64,000 bases of DNA from Parahalioglobus pacificus (GTDB lineage Bacteria; Pseudomonadota; Gammaproteobacteria; Pseudomonadales; Halieaceae). Below the pieces are notes generated by a model. That model searched no databases. It saw only the letters and a list, made by a program, of their open reading frames with translations, and was not told where the DNA came from. Made by a program: the position numbers and the translations under genes. The stretch is taken from positions 558,001 through 622,000 of the forward strand of contig NZ_BMYM01000002.1 in assembly GCF_014652275.1 (NCBI RefSeq), given 5' to 3'. Shown here piece after piece: positions 8,717 through 17,979 of the stretch; the stretch's first letter is position 1; each line of letters begins with the position of its first letter.

Positions 8717-9922
8717 ATGCCGATGTTCCTGCGACAACTGAAACATAACCTGCTAATGGCACTGACCAAATTTATGGTGCAGTTCATGCCAGGTGCCAGC
8801 CACATGGCGTTTATTGGTGCGGGCAGCGCCCGGCAGCTGGCAAACTTGATTGTCGGCAGCGGTGTGAGCAAGGTCTTGGTGGTCACCGACAAGCCCCTGC
8901 GAGACCTGGGGGTGGTGGATACCGCAGTGGCAGGGCTGGTGGATGCCGGACTGGATCTGGCGTACTACGACGGTGTGCTGCCCGACCCGACCTTCGATCA
9001 GGTAAGCGAAGGCGTTGCAGTGCTTCGCGAGCACGGCAGTGAGGTTGTGTTGGCCATTGGGGGCGGCTCGTCCATGGATGCTGCCAAGATTATCGCTGCC
9101 AGCTCCGCCAGTGAAGACGACCCGCGCGACTGGATCGGCTTTGGCAAGGTGAAGCACGAATTCCCCAAAATCTATGCCATCCCCACCACTTCCGGTACAG
9201 GTTCAGAGGCCACCATGGGAGCCGTGATCTCTGACCCGGAAACCCACGAGAAGGGCGTTATTTCTGGCGCGGCCCTGCTGCCTGCGGCCACCGCACTGGA
9301 CTCGGATCTTCTGATGGGCCTGCCGCCGGCGATAACTGCGGCCACGGGGATGGATGCGCTGACTCATGGGATCGAGGCCTACATTGCTACCTGGGACAGG
9401 GGCACGCGCAAGGAGCACGCGCAGGCTGCCATCACATTGATATTCAAGCACCTGGAAACTGCGGTGAACCAGGGTGATAACCGTGAGGCCCGCGAAGCAA
9501 TGGCCATCGCTGCCTACTATGCAGGGATGGCGATCAATCAGGTCAACGTTGGCAATGTGCATGCCATTGCCCACCAGTTAGGTGGTAAGTATGGCATTCC
9601 CCACGGACTGGCCAATTCCCTGGTGCTGCCCCATGTGCTGGAGTTCTGTCGGGAAGAGTGCCAAAGCGATTTGGCCGCGCTGGCGCGCCTGGTGGGTGCT
9701 GGCAGCGAGAGCGACAGTGAAGAGCAGTTGGCCCATGCGTTCATCGCAGCGGTCAAAGATTTGCGCACAGCGGTGCATATCGAAGCGCATAGCGACAAGA
9801 TCAAACCCGAGGACTATCCCTATCTGTCTGACCTGGCCATGGCAGAGGGTGATGGTTATGCCGTGCCCCGTTTGCTGGACAGGAAAAACACGTTTGCCAT
9901 TCTCTCGCGATTGGCGGTGTGA
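8717..9922 (+). CDS. Iron-containing alcohol dehydrogenase (group III)
   Basis: This 401-residue protein is a group III iron-dependent alcohol dehydrogenase using NAD(P). It has the nucleotide motif GGGSSMDAAK near residues 115-124, and metal ligands are suggested by DALTHGIEAYI, VHAIAHQLGG and IPHGLANS. A strong AAGGAG ribosome site lies before the ATG. It is 82 bases downstream of the GMC gene on the same strand, so it may be co-transcribed. It would interconvert a small alcohol and its aldehyde. The N-terminal 25 residues are more basic and hydrophobic than is usual in the family but do not look like a cleaved signal. Confidence 0.92.
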   Translation: MPMFLRQLKHNLLMALTKFMVQFMPGASHMAFIGAGSARQLANLIVGSGVSKVLVVTDKPLRDLGVVDTAVAGLVDAGLDLAYYDGVLPDPTFDQVSEGVAVLREHGSEVVLAIGGGSSMDAAKIIAASSASEDDPRDWIGFGKVKHEFPKIYAIPTTSGTGSEATMGAVISDPETHEKGVISGAALLPAATALDSDLLMGLPPAITAATGMDALTHGIEAYIATWDRGTRKEHAQAAITLIFKHLETAVNQGDNREAREAMAIAAYYAGMAINQVNVGNVHAIAHQLGGKYGIPHGLANSLVLPHVLEFCREECQSDLAALARLVGAGSESDSEEQLAHAFIAAVKDLRTAVHIEAHSDKIKPEDYPYLSDLAMAEGDGYAVPRLLDRKNTFAILSRLAV

Positions 9923-9931
9923 GCTCACTCT

Positions 9932-10837
9932 CTAGAAGGTTCGGCCTCTGGCATCAGGGCTTGTCTCGCTATCGAGGCCAGATAGCCAGTGATTGACCAG
10001 GGTCATCAGCGCCACGAAATCCTCGGTTTCCCCTTCGCTGCAGGCAAACCCGTGTTGCGCCGACTCGAAGTGGTGGTGTTCAACCGCCACGCCCTCTGCC
10101 TTGCAGCGGTCTCCCAGCGCGATGCCCTCGTCTTTGAGCGGATCCCGTTCCGCCGTGATCAGCAATAGATTGTTGAGGCGTGACAGCAGCGGTGATTGCA
10201 TCAATCGCGCCCGGTCCGCCGCGGCCGGGCTCTGGCCGCCCAGATAGGTGTCCCAGAACCAGCGCATCATTTTGGCACTCAGCACACCGGTATTCGCCTG
10301 CTCAATGTAGGAGCCGTAGCCGGCCTCGTAATGGTCCGCCACCGGATACAGCGATAGCACGCCTACCAGGTGGTGACGATTTTGCTCGCGGATTTCTGTG
10401 GCTACCGTGATGGCTAGATTGCCGCCCGCGCTGTCGCCGGCCATCACAAATCGCCCATTGAAGGGGGTGATGATCCGGTTGTTATCGATCAGCCAATTGG
10501 CAGCCTCCAACGCGTCGTCGTGCGCTGCAGGGTAGTAATCATCGGGTGCCCGGCGGTAGTCGAAGGCGATCACCGAGTGGCCTGTGTAATGGGACAGTGC
10601 CTTGCAGAAGCCATCGTGGGTCAGCAGATTGCCGATGACCCATCCGCCGCCGTGGAAGTAGAAAATCAGGGGTTTGCTGCCGCCGTCAGGATGGGCGTAT
10701 TCCTGCACCGTGATGGCGTGGGGTGTCAGGGGGACGGCGTGCTCCCGGTTGGGTATGTCGAACTTTGATTTACGCCATGCACGGGCGTTGACGAATTGGT
10801 ACCAGCCCCGCAGTGCCTGTATGTGTAGCGGTGTCAT
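9932..10837 (-). CDS. Alpha/beta hydrolase, HSL-type esterase
   Basis: This 301-residue esterase belongs to the hormone-sensitive-lipase (family IV) group. The oxyanion motif HGGGW is at residues 62-66, the nucleophile elbow GDSAGG places Ser136, and the remaining triad members are probably Asp in ERDPLKDEG and His in AQHGF. No signal peptide is present, so it acts in the cytoplasm on short acyl esters. It is the last of three minus-strand genes (acyl-CoA synthetase, MBL hydrolase, esterase) with gaps of 39 and 67 bases, and could release acids that the synthetase then activates. Confidence 0.9.
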   Translation of the reverse strand: MTPLHIQALRGWYQFVNARAWRKSKFDIPNREHAVPLTPHAITVQEYAHPDGGSKPLIFYFHGGGWVIGNLLTHDGFCKALSHYTGHSVIAFDYRRAPDDYYPAAHDDALEAANWLIDNNRIITPFNGRFVMAGDSAGGNLAITVATEIREQNRHHLVGVLSLYPVADHYEAGYGSYIEQANTGVLSAKMMRWFWDTYLGGQSPAAADRARLMQSPLLSRLNNLLLITAERDPLKDEGIALGDRCKAEGVAVEHHHFESAQHGFACSEGETEDFVALMTLVNHWLSGLDSETSPDARGRTF

Positions 10838-10904
10838 CGTTCTATCCCTGCTGTTGTTTCGGGGTTATCTCATCGAAATCCGCACTTACCTTGTGCTAAT
10901 GCAT

Positions 10905-12011
10905 TCAGTCGAAACCGACCGTATCCGGGATTTGCTGGTACCAGTAGATGCCCTGCGCATCCAGCGTGCGGGTGACCCGCCCCCGGTGCATCAGGCAATT
11001 TAAGTGGGCCATGGTCTCTCCCGTGGCCAGTCCCAGGGAGTGCTCATCAATCTCTCGGTTAAACAAGGCGGAGAAGCAGTCGATGGCGCGCCTTGGGGTT
11101 TCCAGATGATGGAAGAGCTGGTCCAGGTCTTTTTTATGAGACTCTAGCAGTTGGCTGAGCCTCACATGCAATCCGTAGAAGGGAGCCTCGTGTGCGGGGA
11201 GCACCAACAGGTCATCGGGCAGAATCTCACGGATGCGCGAACTGGAGCGTAGCCACTCTTTCAGGGGGTCGCCGTCGGGCTCGGTCGGGAACACACTGAC
11301 ATTGGGTGTAATGCGCGGCAGCACCTGGTCGCCGGAGATGAGCAGCTTCAGTCCCGGGCAATACAGGCAGACGTGTTCGGGTGAATGGCCTGAACCCACG
11401 ATCACCTGCCAGTAACGACCGCCGATGCTGATGGTTTCCCTGTCGACCAGACGGCGATAGCTGGGTGGCAACTCATACACGGCTTTGCCGAAGCCGCCGA
11501 ATCGCTGGCGATACTTCTCCAACTGCTCTTCGGTGTAGCCGGCAGCGCGGTAGAAGCGCAGCGCAACATCCGGCGCTGGCCGGCCGGTATCCGAGGTCAG
11601 TGACCGACACATCAGAAACTCTTCCCGAGACATCCACAGTTGGCAGTCAAAACGCTCCGTCAGCCAGCCGGCCAGGCCCACGTGGTCCGGGTGCATGTGG
11701 GTACAGATGACGCGCTTGATGGGCTTGCCTTCCATAAAACCGTCGAACAGGCCTTCCCAGAGTTCTCTGGCGTTGCGCAGGTTCAGGCAGGTGTCGATGA
11801 CAGTCCAGCCATCGTCGTCTTCCAGCAGCCACAGGTTAATGTGGTCTAGCGACATGGGCATGGGGAAGCGCACCCAGTATACCCCGTCGGCGATTTTTTC
11901 CGGCTCGCCAGGGGTGGGATCGACCCTGCGACCATACGGGTAGTTGAGCCCGCGGTAAGTCTCTGCTGCGTCTGGAAGCATGGGCTGGTGTTTCCGGGAA
12001 GGGGCCGACAA
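10905..12011 (-). CDS. Metallo-beta-lactamase-fold hydrolase
   Basis: This 368-residue protein has an MBL fold with the dinuclear metal motif HMHPDHVG, and further ligands in GSGHSPEH and the aspartate of ISGDQVLP. A C-terminal helical extension of about 100 residues follows the core, as in lactonase or thioesterase-like MBL proteins. A shorter start at 11980 is possible (MLPDAAETYR) and the N-terminal ten residues are not conserved-looking. The neighbours, an acyl-CoA synthetase and an esterase, suggest a thioester or lactone as substrate, but this is inference. Confidence 0.88.
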   Translation of the reverse strand: MSAPSRKHQPMLPDAAETYRGLNYPYGRRVDPTPGEPEKIADGVYWVRFPMPMSLDHINLWLLEDDDGWTVIDTCLNLRNARELWEGLFDGFMEGKPIKRVICTHMHPDHVGLAGWLTERFDCQLWMSREEFLMCRSLTSDTGRPAPDVALRFYRAAGYTEEQLEKYRQRFGGFGKAVYELPPSYRRLVDRETISIGGRYWQVIVGSGHSPEHVCLYCPGLKLLISGDQVLPRITPNVSVFPTEPDGDPLKEWLRSSSRIREILPDDLLVLPAHEAPFYGLHVRLSQLLESHKKDLDQLFHHLETPRRAIDCFSALFNREIDEHSLGLATGETMAHLNCLMHRGRVTRTLDAQGIYWYQQIPDTVGFD

Positions 12012-12050
12012 TAGTGGGGCTATCGTCGGCGCTTGTCCACACCGCGCCGA

Positions 12051-13628
12051 TTAGCCGACGCCGCGGTCTGCAGCCTCCCAGAAAGGCGCTCGCACCGCTT
12101 TCTTGTCCGGCTTGCCCACAGGTGTGAGGGGAATGGCGTCTACAAAGTCCACTGTCTTCGGCGCCTGCACCGAGCCCTTTGCTGACTTCACCTGCTCTTG
12201 AATCTCGCCTACCAGCGCATCGCCGGTTTCGGCATCCGGCCGCAGTACGATAACGGCCTTCACCGCTTCGCCCCACTTTTCATCGGGCACCCCGATAACA
12301 ACCACTTGTGCGACGGCGGGATGCGTGGCGATCACGTCTTCCACCTCTCTGGGGAACACGTTGAAGCCGCCTGTAACGATCATGTCCTTGGTGCGGTCGA
12401 CGATATAGAGAAAACCGTCCTCGTCCAAACGGCCGACGTCGCCGGTGTGCAACCAGCCGCCGGCGAAGGCCTCTGCGGTTTGCTCGGGCATGTCTTTGTA
12501 GCCGTGCATCACCAGCGGGCCACGGACACAAATTTCACCGGGCTCACCGCGTGGCACTTCCTTGCCGTCACTGTCCAGTAGAGCCAGATGCACCCAGGGT
12601 GATGGGCGCCCACAGGAACTCAGGCGTTCAGGCTTGGCGGGATCGTGCTCAGCGCGGCGCATGTTCGTTAGCACCATGGGCGCTTCGGACTGGCCGTAAA
12701 ACTGGTAGAACACCTGCCCCCACTTATCGATGCCCTCCTGCAGGCGAGCCGGGCTCATGGGAGAGGCGCCGTAGAAGATGGTTTCCATACTGGACATGTC
12801 AGCCGTTGCGGAGCGCGGCGAGTCCAGCAGGAAATAGAGCATCACGGGTACCAGCATGGTGGCAGTGATTTTGTGTTCTTCCACCATGTCGAAGAAAGAG
12901 TCCGGAGTGAATCCCTGCATCACGTAGAAAGCGCCACCGCGCTGGAGTACAGGTATAAAGAAGGCAGCAGCCGCGTGCGACAGTGGAGTTGCGATCAGCA
13001 TCCGCAGCGGATCGGGCAGTTCCCACTCTGCCATTTGTATCTGTGTCATGTAGGCAGCGACGCTGTAGGGGCTGAGTACGCCTTTGGGCTTTCCGGTGGT
13101 CCCGCCGGTAAAGGTAATGCTAGAAATGTCATCCGGTGAGATATCCGGTGCTACCAAAGGCTGAGCCTCAAACCCATCGGCGATGGCCAGGTAATCGTCG
13201 CCGTGGGCGGTGGGTCCAAAGGCCAGTAACTGCAGGCCCGGGATGCGCTCGGCCAGGGCCTTGGCGTGATCGTCGAACACCGTTGGATCGTAGACCAGTG
13301 CGGACACCTCGGCGGCCTCCAGCACGTAGGCGTGATCGTCCAGCGAGCCCAGTGGGTGCAGTGGTGTGCCGATGCAGCCTGCCAGTTGCATAGCGGCAAT
13401 GTTGGACAGTACCTCTGGACGGTTGGCTGAGAGCACGGCAATGACCTTGCCGCCTTTCAGGCCCTGCGCATGCAGCGCCTGCACCATGCAACTGGTGGTT
13501 TCGCGGACCTCGCGATAGGTAGCGACCCGGTCGCCCAGGTACAGACAGGGTTCGTCGTTATAGCGATTCAACCCGTCGATCAACAGATGAGGCATCAGCG
13601 GGGGGTGGTTAAGCGAATCCTGGCTCAT
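12051..13628 (-). CDS. AMP-forming acyl-CoA synthetase (class I adenylate-forming)
   Basis: This 525-residue enzyme would activate a carboxylic acid with ATP and CoA. It has the P-loop-like motif TFTGGTTGKPKG near residues 178-189, the hinge region GWLHTGDVG, the motif RTKDMIVTGGFNVFP, and the C-terminal lysine loop TPVGKPDKKAVR. The frame is open to 13817, but the ATG at 13628 has a GGAG site ten bases upstream and begins with the family's usual N-terminus. The product may be a fatty, aromatic or terpenoid acyl-CoA. It heads a probable three-gene minus-strand operon. Confidence 0.92.
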   Translation of the reverse strand: MSQDSLNHPPLMPHLLIDGLNRYNDEPCLYLGDRVATYREVRETTSCMVQALHAQGLKGGKVIAVLSANRPEVLSNIAAMQLAGCIGTPLHPLGSLDDHAYVLEAAEVSALVYDPTVFDDHAKALAERIPGLQLLAFGPTAHGDDYLAIADGFEAQPLVAPDISPDDISSITFTGGTTGKPKGVLSPYSVAAYMTQIQMAEWELPDPLRMLIATPLSHAAAAFFIPVLQRGGAFYVMQGFTPDSFFDMVEEHKITATMLVPVMLYFLLDSPRSATADMSSMETIFYGASPMSPARLQEGIDKWGQVFYQFYGQSEAPMVLTNMRRAEHDPAKPERLSSCGRPSPWVHLALLDSDGKEVPRGEPGEICVRGPLVMHGYKDMPEQTAEAFAGGWLHTGDVGRLDEDGFLYIVDRTKDMIVTGGFNVFPREVEDVIATHPAVAQVVVIGVPDEKWGEAVKAVIVLRPDAETGDALVGEIQEQVKSAKGSVQAPKTVDFVDAIPLTPVGKPDKKAVRAPFWEAADRGVG

Positions 13629-13888
13629 AGTCGTGCTACTCCTGATCAAGGCGCAGGTTGCGCCGTGTATATAGGTGCCCAGTGTGAAAGTCTGCGCGCT
13701 GCGATCAATGGCAGTAGCGGCCAGTTGCGTTGATGCAGGGTGCGCGCTTCGGACAGTGCCAGTGTCGGGTACGGCCAGAGGCGGGATGTGCAGCAGACAG
13801 CAACTATAAGAAGCCACCGTTTGTAACCCTGTGTGAATGGCCTGCAGTGGCCTAGAATACGCCCATTCGAATCAGCCCGGATACTGCC

Positions 13889-14845
13889 ATGAGCGAACAC
13901 CGTTACAACCAGCCACTGGGCGGCAATGAAATGCCGCGCTTTGCGGGCCACGCCACCATGTTCCGCTTGCCTACAGCAACGACGGCCGAGGGCTTGGATA
14001 TTGCGCTGGTGGGCGTGCCGCTGGACATCGGCACTAGCAATCGAGGCGGAAGTCGTTTTGGCCCGCGTGAGATTCGGTGTGAGTCGGTGATGGTTCGTCC
14101 CTACGGTATGTACACCGGGGCTGCACCTTTTGACTCCTTCCAGGTTGCCGATGTGGGCGATGTGGCTTTGAACACCTTCTCGCTGGAGAAATCGATTGGC
14201 ATCATCGAGGACCACTTTGACGGTCTGGTGGCGCAGGGCGCAAAAACCGTGTCAGTGGGCGGCGATCACACCATTGCCCTGCCCATCCTGCGGGCGGTGG
14301 CAAAGAAGCATGGCCCCGTTGCGTTGGTGCATGTGGATGCCCACGCGGATACCAACGATCATATGTTTGGTGAGCCCATCACACATGGCACCATTTTCCG
14401 TCGTGCTATCGAGGAGGGATTGGTGGACCCGAAACGGATGGTGCAGATTGGTCTGCGCACCACCGGGTATTCGGCCGAGGATTTTGATTGGGCGCGAGGC
14501 CAGGGTGTTCGCGTGGTGCCCGCTGAGGAGTGTTGGCACAGCTCGCTGGCGCCGCTGATGGCACAAGTGCGCGAGCAGATTGGTCCGGATGTGCCCACCT
14601 ACCTAAGCTTCGATATTGATGGGCTGGATCCCGCCGTAGCACCCGGTACAGGGACGCCAGAGCCTGGAGGGCTGACAAGCATTCAGGGCATTGAAGTGAT
14701 TCGCGGTTGCTGGGGGCTCAACCTGGTGGGCGCCGATCTGGTAGAGGTGTCTCCGCCGTACGATACCAGCGGCAATACCTCCCTACTGGCGGCTAACCTG
14801 CTGTTTGAAATGCTCTGCAGCTTCCCCGGCTGTTTACGGCGCTGA
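13889..14845 (+). CDS. Ureohydrolase, guanidinobutyrase/guanidinopropionase (GbuA/GpuA)-like
   Basis: This 318-residue member of the arginase family hydrolyses a guanidino compound to urea plus an amine. The dinuclear manganese site is intact: GGDHT, DAHADTNDH and SFDIDGLDP. The N-terminus (MPRFAGHATMFRLP) and the length of 318 match the Pseudomonas guanidino-acid hydrolases better than SpeB agmatinase, and a second, clearly SpeB-like gene is at 32.9 kb. I therefore favour 4-guanidinobutyrate or 3-guanidinopropionate over agmatine. It is a single gene, divergent from the acyl-CoA synthetase and convergent with the ABC exporter. Substrate choice needs an assay. Confidence 0.88.
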   Translation: MSEHRYNQPLGGNEMPRFAGHATMFRLPTATTAEGLDIALVGVPLDIGTSNRGGSRFGPREIRCESVMVRPYGMYTGAAPFDSFQVADVGDVALNTFSLEKSIGIIEDHFDGLVAQGAKTVSVGGDHTIALPILRAVAKKHGPVALVHVDAHADTNDHMFGEPITHGTIFRRAIEEGLVDPKRMVQIGLRTTGYSAEDFDWARGQGVRVVPAEECWHSSLAPLMAQVREQIGPDVPTYLSFDIDGLDPAVAPGTGTPEPGGLTSIQGIEVIRGCWGLNLVGADLVEVSPPYDTSGNTSLLAANLLFEMLCSFPGCLRR

Positions 14846-14851
14846 CTGGTG

Positions 14852-15958
14852 CTAGTCGAGGCGCTTGTGGAAGCGAGCGCTGGCTACCAGCAGTAGTAGG
14901 GCGGTGAAGCCCAACAACCAGAGAATGTCAGGCAGCATATGGCCGGCGTCGGCACCACGCAGCACAACACCTCGCACCAGTCGGATGTAGTGCGTGGCGG
15001 GAAAAGCCTCTGCGATGTATTGCGCAGCCTCGGGCATCGCGTCATAGGGGAACATAAAGCCGCTTAACAGAATGGATGGCAGCAACACGAAGATGGTCAT
15101 CTGCATGGCCTGAAGCTGGGTGCGGGCAAGGGTCGAGATCAGCAGGCCCAGTGTCAGTGACGCGGCGATAAACGCCAGTGTCACCCCAGCCAGCGCTGTG
15201 AAACTGCCCGCAAAGGGGATGCGGAATATCCAGCCGCCCAGCCCAAGAATGATGCCTACCTGCACACAGCCCACCAGCACATAAGGCAGCAGCTTTCCGA
15301 TCATCAGCTCTAGCGGCAGCACGGGTGTGGTGATCAACAGCTCCATATTGCCACGCTCCCGCTCCCTCACCAGGGCCAGGGAGGTAAAGAGAATCATGGT
15401 CATTGTGAGCACAACTGCTGTGAGCCCCGGAACGATGTTGACCTCGGATCTGCGCTCGGGATTGAACAGCAGCGCCATCTCAAAGCTGGGCGTACTGGCG
15501 CTGTAAGCCCCGGGGGGCGCACCGGCTTCCAGCCGCAATGGCATGGATCTCAGTGCAAGCAGGGCAGAGCTGACCATCGTATCTGAAGCATCCACCAGCC
15601 ACTGCGCAACCGTGCGACCAGAGGCGATTCTCTGGGGCAGATTCTCAGGAAAGATCAGGGCGGCGCGAATCTCGCCGGCGACAATGGCCGCTTCTGCTGC
15701 ATCAGGGGTGTTGTAGGTCGCCACGATATCAACCACCTGGCTGACCCGCACCTGTTCGGTGATGACGCGCGCGGCGGCACTGCCGCTCAGGTCCACGACT
15801 CCGATGGGGATGTCGCGCACCATGGTATTGATCGCGTAACCAAACAGCAGCAACTGCACTAGCGGGATCATGATGATCATGCCGAAGGTCATTCGATCGC
15901 GTGACATATGCGCGAACTCTTTCAGCGTGACCGCGTTGATTCGGCGCAGGCTCAACAC
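14852..15958 (-). CDS. ABC-2 type exporter permease (YbhS/YbhR-like)
   Basis: This 368-residue permease has one N-terminal membrane helix, a large periplasmic domain (about residues 45-165) and five further helices, the standard ABC-2 layout. The start is taken as GTG at 15958, overlapping the ATPase stop by seven bases, because the sequence that follows (LRRINAVTLKEFAHMSRDRM) is the conserved family N-terminus; an ATG further upstream lies inside the ATPase gene. Only one permease gene is present, whereas the E. coli Ybh system has two. With the ATPase and HlyD-like adaptor it would export drugs or other hydrophobic compounds. Confidence 0.88.
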   Translation of the reverse strand: MLSLRRINAVTLKEFAHMSRDRMTFGMIIMIPLVQLLLFGYAINTMVRDIPIGVVDLSGSAAARVITEQVRVSQVVDIVATYNTPDAAEAAIVAGEIRAALIFPENLPQRIASGRTVAQWLVDASDTMVSSALLALRSMPLRLEAGAPPGAYSASTPSFEMALLFNPERRSEVNIVPGLTAVVLTMTMILFTSLALVRERERGNMELLITTPVLPLELMIGKLLPYVLVGCVQVGIILGLGGWIFRIPFAGSFTALAGVTLAFIAASLTLGLLISTLARTQLQAMQMTIFVLLPSILLSGFMFPYDAMPEAAQYIAEAFPATHYIRLVRGVVLRGADAGHMLPDILWLLGFTALLLLVASARFHKRLD

Positions 15959-16881
15959 GGTGTCTCGTCCGCCTGTGTTGTCTCTACAAAAACATCCTCG
16001 AGGGTTGCCTTGGCAGGCTCGCAATGCAACGTCTGGTCGCCCGGCAGCCACTGTTTGAACACACCGATGTCCTGCACGGGCTTCTTCAGCAGTACCCTAA
16101 GACGATCACCTTGCTGCGCGGCAGACAGCACTTCGTTTGATGTCATTAGCTGCTGCCTCACTGCACGCAGGCCATCACCCTGCACATCGATGACCCGCCC
16201 CTTGAGTGCGCCCATAAGGTCGGCGGGGACGCCCTGGGTCTTGAGATTGCCGTTATCCAGAATGGCCAGTTGGTGACAGCGCTCGGCCTCGTCCATGTAG
16301 TGTGTGGACACCAATAATGTAGTGCCGGCCTCGCTCAGGTCGAACAGGGTTTCCCAGAAGTCGCGCCGATTTTGTGGGTCTACTGCCGACGTGGGTTCAT
16401 CCAGAAACAGCAGCTCTGGCTCATGCAAGGTGGCCGCTGCCAGCGCCAGCCTTTGGCGTTGCCCGCCGCTCATGGCACCTGCCTGGCGACTGCTGAGTGG
16501 CTCCAGATTGAACTGGTTTAGTAACGTCGTGATGCGCATCTGTCGCTGGCTGTTGTCCAGGCCATAAATGCGTGCCAGAAAGTTCAGGTTTTCCTTACAG
16601 CTGAGGTCATCGAACAGGGAGAACTTTTGCGTCATGTACCCAATGCGCCGGCGCAGTGGCTCGGCCTGCTCTGGTAACTGGAAGTCCAGTGCTCGCGCCG
16701 TGCCCGCGCTGGGGGTCAGCAGCCCGCAGAGCATACGGATCAGTGTAGTTTTGCCGCTGCCGTTGGGACCCAGGAATCCGTAGATCTGGCCGTGGGCTAT
16801 CTCAAGGTCTACGTCGTTCACGGCGACCAGGTCGCCGAAGCGCCGTGTTAGGCCATTGGCAACGATAGCCGCATCAGTCAT
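15952..16881 (-). CDS. ABC transporter ATP-binding protein (CcmA/YbhF-like)
   Basis: This 309-residue ATPase energises the adjacent permease. It has Walker A GPNGSGKTT near residues 39-47, the signature MSGGQRQR near 137-144, Walker B LLFLDEPTSAVD and the switch histidine in STHYMDEAE. A C-terminal domain of about 80 residues follows, as in drug-export ATPases. It holds a single nucleotide-binding domain, whereas E. coli YbhF has two fused. It overlaps the adaptor gene by eight bases at its start and the permease by seven at its end, so the three are translationally coupled. Confidence 0.93.
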   Translation of the reverse strand: MTDAAIVANGLTRRFGDLVAVNDVDLEIAHGQIYGFLGPNGSGKTTLIRMLCGLLTPSAGTARALDFQLPEQAEPLRRRIGYMTQKFSLFDDLSCKENLNFLARIYGLDNSQRQMRITTLLNQFNLEPLSSRQAGAMSGGQRQRLALAAATLHEPELLFLDEPTSAVDPQNRRDFWETLFDLSEAGTTLLVSTHYMDEAERCHQLAILDNGNLKTQGVPADLMGALKGRVIDVQGDGLRAVRQQLMTSNEVLSAAQQGDRLRVLLKKPVQDIGVFKQWLPGDQTLHCEPAKATLEDVFVETTQADETPC

Positions 16882-17824
16882 CCGTTAACTGCACCTGAGC
16901 GGGAACCCCTGTGGGTAGGTCATTGCCGTTCTCGATATCAAACTCTGCCATGTAGACCAGGCGTGCACGATCAGAGGCGTTTAATGCGTAGTAGGGCGTA
17001 AACGAGGGGTCGTTGGCAATCCAGCGCAGTGTGCCTGTCAGTGCTTGCGCCACACCGTCTACGTGCACTGCCCGTCGGTCACCGATCCGCAAACTGGCGC
17101 GATAGGGCTCCGGGATGTAGACGCGAGCATAGGGTGATGTGTTCGCCAGCATAATCGCCAGAGTCGCGCCCGGGCTTACCCGTTCGCCCACGTTCCAGGG
17201 CAGGCTGTCCAGATAAGCGTCGCGTGTTGCGACAACGCTCAGCTCCGATAGCCGGTGCTTTTCCAGCGCAAGCTGGGCGCGCGCGGCTTCCAGCGCGGCG
17301 GCGCCCTGTGCCAACTGTTCCGGTCGCGTGCCATTTGTGAGCAGGAGCAAGGCTTCGCGGGCGGTCTCCAGATTCGCCTCGGCTTCGTCCCGGCTGGCCA
17401 ACGTGCTATCCAGCGTAGCCTTGGCGGCCAGCTTTTGCTCGAACAGTTGCTCGGCTCGGTCATAGTTCACGGTAGCCTCAGTCAATGCCGCCTCTGCCCC
17501 GGTGACCCGGGCTGTCGCTGCAGCGATATCTTCAGTGCGTGCACCATTACGCAACTCTTCAAGTCGTGCTTGAGCCTGTGCCACCTCCGCCTGGGCGCGG
17601 GAGACAATGGCCTGTTGGCGCCTGTCATCCAACTGCACCAGCAGGGTACCGGCGCTGACCTGACTGCCCTCCAGCACCGGTTGATCGGTGATGATTTCAT
17701 CTGCTGTGGCTTTGAGTACGACCCGATCACGCTCCAGGGTGCCTAATGCCTCAGTGCCATCTGGATTGCCGCAGGCGCTGAGCATACTCGTAGCGACAAT
17801 AACCAGAACTAGCGCATGCCACAT
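16874..17824 (-). CDS. HlyD-family periplasmic adaptor, putative lipoprotein (YbhG-like)
   Basis: This 316-residue membrane fusion protein would link the ABC exporter to an outer-membrane channel. The N-terminus has a lipobox LSAC with Cys18, suggesting a lipoprotein rather than a membrane-anchored form. It has a biotinyl-lipoyl half-motif followed by a long coiled-coil hairpin rich in Ala, Glu, Gln and Arg (about residues 75-200), then the barrel domain. It is the first gene of the three-gene exporter operon. No TolC-like gene is nearby, so a shared outer-membrane channel is likely. Confidence 0.9.
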   Translation of the reverse strand: MWHALVLVIVATSMLSACGNPDGTEALGTLERDRVVLKATADEIITDQPVLEGSQVSAGTLLVQLDDRRQQAIVSRAQAEVAQAQARLEELRNGARTEDIAAATARVTGAEAALTEATVNYDRAEQLFEQKLAAKATLDSTLASRDEAEANLETAREALLLLTNGTRPEQLAQGAAALEAARAQLALEKHRLSELSVVATRDAYLDSLPWNVGERVSPGATLAIMLANTSPYARVYIPEPYRASLRIGDRRAVHVDGVAQALTGTLRWIANDPSFTPYYALNASDRARLVYMAEFDIENGNDLPTGVPAQVQLTDD

Positions 17825-17979
17825 AACTATCTGCTCCGGAGTTCGATTGATTTGAATAAAGCGTAGCCTAGATCAGGCAAGCGGGGGATCATCGTGGTCT
17901 CTCTACAGTTCCATTGCTATGACCGCGCACCCGCTTAATGCGTGGACCTGTACAGTCACACCGGAGCAGCCGTAGGGGG

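Noticed and set aside
12051-13817. Longer acyl-CoA synthetase start at 13817
   Set aside because: The extra 63 residues are not family-like, and the ATG at 13628 has a good ribosome site.
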